Assembly (NCBI GenBank): GCA_001798265.1
Contig: MGRR01000056.1
Location: forward strand, 26,908-33,696
Length of the DNA: 6,789 nucleotides
From: Deltaproteobacteria bacterium RIFCSPHIGHO2_12_FULL_43_9
GTDB taxonomy: Bacteria > Bdellovibrionota > O2-12-FULL-43-9
Reading direction: 5' to 3'
The notes under the pieces were generated by a model, which was not told the DNA's origin, ran no database searches, and saw only the letters and a list, made by a program, of their open reading frames with translations. Below are positions 1 through 5,704 of this stretch, in pieces (position 1 is the stretch's first letter; each line of letters begins with the position of its first letter). The position numbers and the translations under genes are program-made.

Positions 1-36
1 GTACTAATCTCCCAACTCTTATCAATAGATTTTGCC

Positions 37-1941
37 TTAATTACGGATGGCATGAATTACTTCCAATGCTATATCTATTCTATTAAAGGGGGCGCTTACC
101 TGAAAACCTGCGACAAAATTCTTGGCCTCTTCCATTGTTTTGATTGCTATCTCAACACCACGTTTTATTGCCTCCTCTTTTGAGTCCCCCGCCTTTTCCA
201 TCTCTCTTAAAACCCAATCTGGTACAGAAACACCCGGGACCTCGTTTTTTAAAAATTCAGCGTTTCTTAAAGAAACCAATGGCCAGATACCCATTAAAAT
301 AGGGAGGTTGTGTGAACCAGATTCGTCAATAAATGATTTATAGATTGAGAGATCATAGATTGGTTGCGTCATAATGAAATCGGCGCCAGACTCAACCTTA
401 TATTTCAACCTATCAATCTCGAGTTTTTTATTGGGAGTCGTAGGATTTAAGGCAACACCAATGAGAAATTCTGCCGGATCTCCAAATCGTGAGCCACCAA
501 GATCCAAACCTTGATTCATTCTTGATACAATTCTGGTTAATCCTATGGAATCAACATCGTAAACAGCTGTAGCGCCGGGGCAATTCCCAAGTTTTGGGGG
601 ATCTCCGGTTATAAGAAGAACATTTCTTATACCATTGACATACGCGCCAAGCAGGTCCGATTGAATTCCAATCAGATTCCTGTCTCTCGCGGTAAAGTGT
701 GGAATCGGTTCCAGATTCAAATGTTGTTTTACATATGAGGCTAGTTGCAGAGAGCTGATTCTGGCAACCGCCCGTGCGCCATCCGGAATATTCACAAACT
801 CAACGCCACCAAGTTCGAGTTTTTCGCAATATTCATGGAATTTTTTGAGATCAACACCTTTCGGAGGGACAACCTCAATGGAAAAAACCCTTTTGCCTGT
901 TTCCAGGGCATAGCCTAATTTACTTCGATTTTTTTTGGGGGTGGGGGGGAGTGGAGGATCAATTGTCACTGATGATTTTGTATTTTCTGCGTAAAATGAC
1001 TCGGATTTCATTGAAGAGGATGTCATTCTCAAGGCGTTTGAAATTGCCCTGATATGCTTTTCGTGTACCCCACAATGTCCACCGACTATATTTACTCCTG
1101 CCTGAATGAATCTTTTGGCATATTTTCCGATATAGTCCGGATTGCATAGATAGATATATTGATCATTAACATATTTCGGAACCCCGGCATTTGGTAAAAG
1201 CGATATCGGCCTTTTTGTTAAAGGGCGGAGTTTTTCAGCAGATGTTAACATGCCACTAGGGCCAACCTCACCAGCACAGCCTAATACATCGATGTCAAAC
1301 TCTTCTACTAATCTTACAAATTCATTAAGTGTGTGCCCGTAAAAGGTTTTCATATTTTCTTGTACACTTATGTGGGCGAAGATCGGTTTTTCGGTAGTTT
1401 CTTTTGCAGCCATGATAGCTGCTCTGAGTTCATTTAGGTCATGGAAACCTAGGAATGAAATTGCATCTACCCCTTCACGATCCATGATCTCAATATTCTT
1501 GGCAAAATAGGCCTTAGCTTCATTCATGCTGGTGGGCCCCAACGGTTCAACTACGATTCCTAGTGGGCCGATCGCGCCAAGAACATATGAATCATTGTCA
1601 GATAAATCTTTTGTAATTTTGACTGAAGCAATTAATATCTCTTCCAATTTCTCCTGCAGGCCATATTCAGTGAGCTTCGGTAGTAGTGCGTTAAATGTAT
1701 TTGTGCTCAATAATTTGGCACCAGCTCTTTTGAATTCCTGCGTTACATCACGTACTACGTGTGGGTCGGTTATGGAGAGCTCTTCGAAGCTTCTATTTAT
1801 GTAGAAGCCTTTATCATATAGCGACGTTGTCATGCCGCCGTCACTGACGATTGGACTATTTTGTTTGAGTAATTCACGGAGTGGTAATTTTTTAGCCATC
1901 GCTACATGTAATCTGCTTTTAGGAATTAATTCAAGTTTCAC
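37..1941 (-). CDS. Bifunctional homocysteine S-methyltransferase / 5,10-methylenetetrahydrofolate reductase (YitJ-like)
   Basis: This is a two-domain protein of 634 codons from the upstream GTG (1939-1941). Residues ~30-300 are a homocysteine S-methyltransferase barrel (SDGGMTTSLYDKG at 33-45, PNAGVP 250-255, GGHCGV 287-292). Residues ~350-634 are a MetF-type flavoprotein: SIEVVPPKG with the expected catalytic Glu at 356, HFTARDRN 415-422, ITGDPPKLG 444-452, TQPIYD 525-530. A proline-rich linker (~328-336) joins them. By family knowledge the MetF half reduces methylene-THF to methyl-THF and the other half methylates homocysteine to methionine in the cytoplasm. The zinc site looks altered: GGHC replaces the usual GGCC, and Cys222 sits two residues before the usual NC position. 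The GTG start lacks a well-placed Shine-Dalgarno. An in-frame ATG at 1897-1899 (residue 15) fits the usual N-terminus of the family better and is probably the real start. It is transcribed away from the sugar operon. No SAM riboswitch or terminator is visible. Confidence 0.93.
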   Translation of the reverse strand: MKLELIPKSRLHVAMAKKLPLRELLKQNSPIVSDGGMTTSLYDKGFYINRSFEELSITDPHVVRDVTQEFKRAGAKLLSTNTFNALLPKLTEYGLQEKLEEILIASVKITKDLSDNDSYVLGAIGPLGIVVEPLGPTSMNEAKAYFAKNIEIMDREGVDAISFLGFHDLNELRAAIMAAKETTEKPIFAHISVQENMKTFYGHTLNEFVRLVEEFDIDVLGCAGEVGPSGMLTSAEKLRPLTKRPISLLPNAGVPKYVNDQYIYLCNPDYIGKYAKRFIQAGVNIVGGHCGVHEKHIRAISNALRMTSSSMKSESFYAENTKSSVTIDPPLPPTPKKNRSKLGYALETGKRVFSIEVVPPKGVDLKKFHEYCEKLELGGVEFVNIPDGARAVARISSLQLASYVKQHLNLEPIPHFTARDRNLIGIQSDLLGAYVNGIRNVLLITGDPPKLGNCPGATAVYDVDSIGLTRIVSRMNQGLDLGGSRFGDPAEFLIGVALNPTTPNKKLEIDRLKYKVESGADFIMTQPIYDLSIYKSFIDESGSHNLPILMGIWPLVSLRNAEFLKNEVPGVSVPDWVLREMEKAGDSKEEAIKRGVEIAIKTMEEAKNFVAGFQVSAPFNRIDIALEVIHAIRN

Positions 1942-1996
1942 AGTGTTGTCTATGGCCCTTAGTCATCCCCGTGAGTGAGTCTATCGGAGTATTACA

Positions 1997-2027
1997 CGTC
2001 ATTCTGAGCCGAAGGCGAAGAATCTCT
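1997..2027 (+). repeat. Hairpin repeat unit, plus-strand (inverted) copy
   Basis: This single copy lies in the opposite orientation to the array on its right. Read on the plus strand it folds as ATTCT (2001-2005), GA, GCC, loop GAA (2011-2013), GGC, GA, AGAAT (2019-2023), flanked by CGTC on the left and CTCT on the right. It is complementary to 2042-2072 at 27 of 31 positions, so the two can also form a long stem with a 14-nt loop (2028-2041). There is no T-run after the stem as expected for a rho-independent terminator. Confidence 0.85.
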
Positions 2028-2041
2028 TCTTTTCTAGCGCG

Positions 2042-2166
2042 AGAGATCCTTCGGCTTCGCCTCAGGATGACGGAAGAGATCCTTCGCTTCGCTCAGGATG
2101 ACGGGAGAGATCCTTCGCTTCGCTCAGGATGACGGAAGAGATCCTTCGCTTCGCTCAGGATGACGG
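2042..2166 (-). repeat. Tandem array of four hairpin repeat units
   Basis: Four copies stand head to tail: 2042-2073 (32 nt), then 2075-2104, 2106-2135 and 2137-2166 (30 nt each), separated by single purines, giving a 31-nt period for the last three. The last three are identical. The first differs by having a 3-bp inner stem instead of 2 bp. Read on the minus strand each unit has arms ATCCT/AGGAT, internal GA/GA, inner stem GC/GC (GGC/GCC in the first) and a GAA loop, with CGTC before and CTCT after. Such intergenic repeats with the GAGCGAAGCGAAG core are familiar in many bacterial genomes. A function is not assigned here. Confidence 0.9.
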
Positions 2167-2170
2167 ATGG

Positions 2171-2204
2171 TTCGCTCAGGATGACGAAACCGCTCGGAAT
2201 GACG
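2171..2204 (-). repeat. Two truncated copies of the hairpin repeat
   Basis: TTCGCTCAGGATGACG at 2171-2186 is an exact half of the array unit. CGCTCGGAATGACG at 2191-2204 is a more diverged half. Both keep the same end of the unit (5' end on the minus strand, CGTCAT and onward) and lack the other arm, so neither can form the hairpin. They look like decayed or partially deleted copies at the right edge of the array. Confidence 0.75.
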
Positions 2205-2248
2205 AAAATAAAAAACTTGATTACATATTGTATATGAAATAATCATCA

Positions 2249-2698
2249 ATGATGCAGTTTCTCTTGAATACACCGGAGAATAAGAATCCTAAAATTAGCG
2301 TGGTGCTCCTCGATTGGTCATGCCGTGAGAGCTACCACATGTTGCATTACATCAATGATCAGACGATCCCACGATCTGATTATGAGATAATATGGATTGA
2401 ATATTTCACAAAGAGAGCTAGGGAAATAGATGATTTTTTGGAGAAAAACAGGGAGGTTGGGGCAGATCCATTTATAGATTCATGGATAATAATGGGGCTG
2501 CCTCCGGGAACCTATTATCATAAGCATCTAATGTATAATGTCGGGATTACTGTATCAAAGGGAAAAATAGTTGTTGTGTGTGATTCAGATACAATGGTTA
2601 AGCCCACATTTTTGCAAAGTATCATAGAGACCATTGAAGGTAGCAAGGACATAGTGCTTCACCTTGATGAGGTCAGAAATGTGGAAAAAAAGTTTTAA
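2249..2698 (+). CDS. N-terminal fragment: GT-A catalytic half of the glycosyltransferase
   Basis: This is the 149-residue product if the TAA at 2696 is real. KISVVLLDWSCRESY (15-29) is the first strand and nucleotide-sugar site typical of GT-A family 2 enzymes. HKHLMYNVGITVSKGKIVVVCDSD (91-114) ends in the DxD-type metal-binding motif (Asp112, Asp114). The fragment stops before the acceptor-side half of the fold (GGADE... and the residues after it), so on its own it should not be an active transferase. No signal peptide or transmembrane helix is seen. A cytoplasmic enzyme using a nucleotide sugar is expected, with unknown donor and acceptor. Confidence 0.8.
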   Translation: MMQFLLNTPENKNPKISVVLLDWSCRESYHMLHYINDQTIPRSDYEIIWIEYFTKRAREIDDFLEKNREVGADPFIDSWIIMGLPPGTYYHKHLMYNVGITVSKGKIVVVCDSDTMVKPTFLQSIIETIEGSKDIVLHLDEVRNVEKKF

Positions 2699-2920
2699 CC
2701 ATTTAATTTTCCAAGTTTCGATAATTTTCTGAATACAAGGTGCCTAAACTGGGTTGGGGATACCACATTTGGATTAATAGATACCGAGGATTCACTTCAC
2801 AGCAGAAACTATGGTGCGTGTCTTGCTGCTCTTCGTAGTGATTTAATACGCATTGGTGGGGCTGACGAGCATATAGATTTTTTAGGGCATATTTGTGGTC
2901 CCTACGATTTTACTTTTCGA

Positions 2921-3757
2921 ATGAGAAATTGTGGTAAGAGAGAAATTTGGCATGAGGGTGAATTCCTCTATCACACTTGGCATCCCGGGACCGATGGTGT
3001 AGGTAACTATTTTGGTCCTCACGATGGCAAGAATATGTCGACTACTTCACTCGAGGCTATAAGAATGGGCAGGATTCAGCCACTTGTAAAAAATCCGGCC
3101 ATAAAGATTTTGGAAAACAAGGATCATGAGATTATATATTCAGATCCAAAAGAATCACTCCTTCCGACAAGAGAGATACCAGAATGGGACATTGAGAGAA
3201 TGGATGAATCTATAAAACGAAGACACTTTGAAAAGAATTACAGATTTACTTCACCGCTCTATTATAGGAAATATTCGAAAGATTATTTTTATAAGAATTT
3301 CAAAATATATTCTTTAATAATAACGAATATTATAAGGCAGAGCTATAGGAAGGTGGTTCAGAAACTATTTCAACAAATGGGTAGAGAGAGGTTCCCTAAC
3401 AGGATTATAAGGCGAGGTTTTTGGGGGACCGTTTTTATCGGTCCTATTTTTATATTACGTAACTGGAAGAATCATAAATATTTTGTTCAGGCCTGTGAAC
3501 AGACGCTGAACAGATTGATTGAAGAGGATTTTCTTGAAATAGCACTCATTGGAGACGGGTCAACAGTTGAAATGTTGAAAGCACTTGTGATAGGAACTCC
3601 GATTAATCTGGTATCAGCTGTTCCTTCATCAAGGAGAGAGGAATTAAAGGGGTTTAATGGGAAGATAGTTGTTGCCTCTTTTACCAGGATTGGTGAAGAG
3701 GTCTCACAATTAGAGATAATGGGCGCTAAATTAGAGAACATTATTAGATTACAATAA
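2921..3757 (+). CDS. C-terminal fragment: acceptor half plus Rossmann-like module
   Basis: This is the part after the stop. ATG 2921 is merely the first Met and has no ribosome-binding site; the coding frame really extends back to 2699, so this is not a natural start. It carries YHTWHPG (residues 241-247 of the full protein) and GPHDG followed by STTSLEA (256-260, 264-270), a signature I associate with this group of polysaccharide-cluster glycosyltransferases. A basic stretch and a short hydrophobic patch (391-403, FWGTVFIGPIFIL) come next and might touch the membrane. The last 80 residues (423-502) look like a Rossmann-type module: IALIGDGSTVEML, KIVVASF, then NIIRLQ. It resembles small nucleotide or sugar-sensing domains fused to other cluster enzymes; its ligand is unknown. 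Confidence 0.65.
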   Translation: MRNCGKREIWHEGEFLYHTWHPGTDGVGNYFGPHDGKNMSTTSLEAIRMGRIQPLVKNPAIKILENKDHEIIYSDPKESLLPTREIPEWDIERMDESIKRRHFEKNYRFTSPLYYRKYSKDYFYKNFKIYSLIITNIIRQSYRKVVQKLFQQMGRERFPNRIIRRGFWGTVFIGPIFILRNWKNHKYFVQACEQTLNRLIEEDFLEIALIGDGSTVEMLKALVIGTPINLVSAVPSSRREELKGFNGKIVVASFTRIGEEVSQLEIMGAKLENIIRLQ

Positions 3758-3769
3758 AAAGGTTGCATC

Positions 3770-4702
3770 ATGAAGATTTTGGTTACCGGAGCCGCCGGTT
3801 ATATCGGTTCCGTTCTTGTTCCGACGCTATTACAAAATGGATACAAGGTAGTCGCGCTTGATAATTTTATGTATGGGCAGACATCCCTGCTGGATTGCGC
3901 ATACAATAGGAACCTTAGAATCTACAGAAAAGATGCCCGGGACGAGGAGGCCATAGGGAGTCTTCTTAAGGATGTTGATGTTATATTTCCACTGGCATGT
4001 TTAACCGGCGCGCCACTTTGCGATAAGGATCCAGTTGCCGCAACCTCCACTAATCTGGACGCGGTTAAATTGATTCTGAAATTAAAGAGTAGGGAGCAGC
4101 GGGTTATTTTCCCGACTACCAATAGTGGTTACGGTGTTGGTGAGGCGGGGGTGTTTTGCGATGAAAACTCTCCACTTAAGCCAATATCCTTATATGGAAG
4201 ATTGAAGGTTGATGCTGAAAAGGCCGTTCTCGATTCGGGTAACGCAATTACATTCAGGCTGGCAACCGTTTTTGGAACCAGCCCCAGAATGAGGCTCGAC
4301 CTTTTGGTTAATGATTTTACCTACCGCGCGGTTTATGACCGGTTCGTGGTGTTATTTGAATCCCATTTTAAGAGAAACTATGTTCATGTTCGTGATGTCG
4401 TTAAGGCATTCCTTCATGGTTTGAATAATTTCGAAAAATTGCGGGGTGAGCCTTATAACCTCGGCTTAAGCGATTGCAATATCAGCAAGCGCGAGCTTTG
4501 CGAGGCCATTAAAAAACATGTTCCATCCTTCTATTTCGTAGAAGCCGAGATTGGTGAGGACCCGGATAAGAGAAATTATGTTGTAAGCAATAAAAAAATT
4601 GAATCTACCGGTTTTATTCCCGATTATTCTCTCGATGATGGTATCAGGGAATTGGTAAATGGATATCAGATAATCAAGCGGAACCAGTACGCGAATATAT
4701 AA
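3770..4702 (+). CDS. NAD-dependent epimerase/dehydratase (extended SDR, nucleotide-sugar type)
   Basis: The 310-residue length is normal for extended short-chain dehydrogenases. The NAD-binding motif TGAAGYIG is at 6-13, an active-site TTNSGYG at 116-122, and the catalytic YxxxK is Tyr142-Lys146 (SLYGRLKVDAEK). RNYVHVRDV (202-210) and the C-terminal DPDKRNYVVSNKKI (264-277) match nucleotide-sugar epimerases and dehydratases. It likely oxidises or reduces a hydroxyl or keto group of a nucleotide-linked sugar in the cytoplasm. The exact reaction (4-epimerisation, dehydration or ketone reduction) cannot be read from motifs. The start is supported by AAAAGG at 3757-3762, 7 nt before ATG. It begins 12 nt after the glycosyltransferase stop. 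It may process the same sugar as the E1-like pair downstream, for example reducing a ketone those enzymes create; that is inference. Confidence 0.9.
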   Translation: MKILVTGAAGYIGSVLVPTLLQNGYKVVALDNFMYGQTSLLDCAYNRNLRIYRKDARDEEAIGSLLKDVDVIFPLACLTGAPLCDKDPVAATSTNLDAVKLILKLKSREQRVIFPTTNSGYGVGEAGVFCDENSPLKPISLYGRLKVDAEKAVLDSGNAITFRLATVFGTSPRMRLDLLVNDFTYRAVYDRFVVLFESHFKRNYVHVRDVVKAFLHGLNNFEKLRGEPYNLGLSDCNISKRELCEAIKKHVPSFYFVEAEIGEDPDKRNYVVSNKKIESTGFIPDYSLDDGIRELVNGYQIIKRNQYANI

Positions 4703-4711
4703 AGGAATGAA

Positions 4712-5704
4712 ATGACCCCCTCTTCCTCTTACCTCGATTCTTCAGCCTGGAATGAGCTCTTTAGGAAAATGTTAAAAATTAGGTTGGCTGAGAGCCGGGT
4801 TGCGGAAATTTATCCTACTGACAAGATCCAAAGTCCGGTTCATCTCTCATTGGGGCAGGAGGCGATAGCCGCCGGGGTATGCCACGCGCTAAGGCCCGAT
4901 GATCACATATATGGAACATATAGAGGACATGGAATCTTTATCGCGAAGGGTGGAGATTTGAAAAAGGCATTCGCGGAGTTGTACGCGAAAAATACCGGTT
5001 GTTGTCGTGGAAAAGGTGGTTCCATGCATTACGTGGCACCCGAGGTGGGACTAATGGGGTGTTCTGCGATAGTAGCGAGTACGATACCTGTCGCGGTTGG
5101 TGATGCCTTCGCGGCTAAATATCTGGGGCTAGACAGGGTTACTGTAGCCTTTTTTGGTGATGGTGCTGTTGGTGAGGGTGTCTTTTTTGAAAGCCTCAAT
5201 TTCGCGGCCCTAAAACAGGTACCTGTAATTTTTGTTTTAGAGAACAACAACTACGCGGTCCACTCATGTGTTAAAGAGCGGCATAAGGTAACGGAGCTCT
5301 ATAAATTTGGCGAGGGGCTTGGGATTAAGGGTATTCGAACGGATGGTTTTGATGTAGCAAATGTTTACGCGAATATGCGTGAGGCGGTTCAGACGGTGCG
5401 TGGTGGTGGTAGTCCTATGGTACTGGAATTTATGACCCATCGATGGGCTGAGCATGTCGGACCGGGCGCGGACCATAATGAGAAATACAGGGACAGGGCG
5501 CTTTTGAATCTGGCGATAGAAAGAGATTCAATTCAAATGGCAAAAAATACAATGAAGAGGGGGCTTGGATTCAGTGATGACGACTTTCTAAGGATTGAAA
5601 ATGAACTTAAAGCAGAAATAGATGAAGCGGTAGGTTTTGCGGAAAAAAGTCCGATCCCCGACAAAAAGGAGCTCTACGAGGGTCTCTTTAAGGAACGTAT
5701 ATGA
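4712..5704 (+). CDS. Thiamine-diphosphate-dependent E1 component, alpha-subunit-like
   Basis: The 330 residues are typical for bacterial E1 alpha subunits (PdhA/AcoA type). Visible motifs are HLSLGQEA (44-51), YGTYRGHG (67-74), CCRGKGGSMH (97-106), and the thiamine-diphosphate/Mg motif starting GDGAVGEG (149-156) and closing with ENNNYAVHS (177-185). In pyruvate dehydrogenase this subunit with beta decarboxylates pyruvate and passes the acyl group to lipoyl-E2. The loop normally reading RYHGHS is here RWAEHV (244-249): the conserved second His (248) is kept, the first His is Ala. The following GPGADHNEKYR also departs from the usual phosphorylation-loop sequence. AAAGGAA at 4701-4707 precedes ATG, 9 nt after the SDR stop. 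The gene ends in ATGA, overlapping the beta gene. Its position in a sugar operon without E2/E3 in view argues for a sugar-directed role. A housekeeping or acetoin dehydrogenase E1 is the alternative. Confidence 0.9.
   Translation: MTPSSSYLDSSAWNELFRKMLKIRLAESRVAEIYPTDKIQSPVHLSLGQEAIAAGVCHALRPDDHIYGTYRGHGIFIAKGGDLKKAFAELYAKNTGCCRGKGGSMHYVAPEVGLMGCSAIVASTIPVAVGDAFAAKYLGLDRVTVAFFGDGAVGEGVFFESLNFAALKQVPVIFVLENNNYAVHSCVKERHKVTELYKFGEGLGIKGIRTDGFDVANVYANMREAVQTVRGGGSPMVLEFMTHRWAEHVGPGADHNEKYRDRALLNLAIERDSIQMAKNTMKRGLGFSDDDFLRIENELKAEIDEAVGFAEKSPIPDKKELYEGLFKERI

Larger units (their letters stand above)
1942..2248. other. Divergent intergenic region with hairpin repeats
   Basis: These 307 nt separate the two divergent transcription units, so promoters for both should lie here. 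Most of it (1997-2204) is the hairpin repeat family described separately. The right end (2205-2248) is AT-rich and directly precedes the glycosyltransferase ATG, but I see no convincing -35/-10 pair. On the minus strand TAATAC (complement of 1989-1994) could be a -10 element, without a recognisable -35. No open reading frame, tRNA or riboswitch is evident. Confidence 0.7.
2249..3757 (+). pseudogene. Family-2-like glycosyltransferase with C-terminal Rossmann-like module, interrupted by one in-frame stop
   Basis: One reading frame of 502 codons plus terminal stop runs through the region, broken only by TAA at codon 150 (2696-2698). Codons 151-224 continue in the same frame with clearly family-like protein: GGADEHID at 203-210, then GHICGPYDFTFR to 224. 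No frameshift is needed. The expected residue at the stop is Tyr (F-Y-P-F-N in relatives as I remember them), so TAT or TAC to TAA is the simplest explanation. The rest shows no decay, so the change is recent, polymorphic, or a sequencing/assembly error. Recoding of TAA is unlikely because neighbouring genes end with TAA. The gene heads the sugar operon. Its ATG (2249, with a second at 2252) has no Shine-Dalgarno sequence. The base composition looks more AT-rich than that of the genes downstream. Confidence 0.85.

Noticed and set aside
1962..1975. GTCATCCCCGTGAG as another degenerate repeat copy
   Set aside because: It shares only the first seven or so bases with the unit and has no matching second arm; chance similarity cannot be excluded.
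1989..1994. TAATAC on the minus strand as a -10 promoter element for the methyltransferase/reductase gene
   Set aside because: Its distance to the gene is plausible, but no -35 element lies at the right spacing and the upstream sequence is the repeat itself; too weak to annotate.
1997..2073. Rho-independent terminator
   Set aside because: A strong stem is present but no T-run follows on either strand, and both flanking genes start, rather than end, here.
2042..2166. CRISPR array
   Set aside because: The period is about 31 nt with only one-base spacers and no unique spacer sequences; it is a tandem hairpin repeat.
2217..2245. TTGATT with a downstream AT-rich hexamer as promoter of the glycosyltransferase gene
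   Set aside because: At 17-nt spacing the -10 would be TAATCA and the transcript would start inside the gene; TATATG is only 8 nt from TTGATT.
2696..2698. Genetic-code reassignment of TAA to an amino acid
   Set aside because: TAA ends the methyltransferase/reductase, glycosyltransferase, SDR and E1 beta genes at family-typical lengths, so it works as a stop here.
2921..2923. ATG 2921 as the true start of a separate gene
   Set aside because: There is no ribosome-binding site, and the same frame upstream to 2699 is clearly coding and homologous in style.
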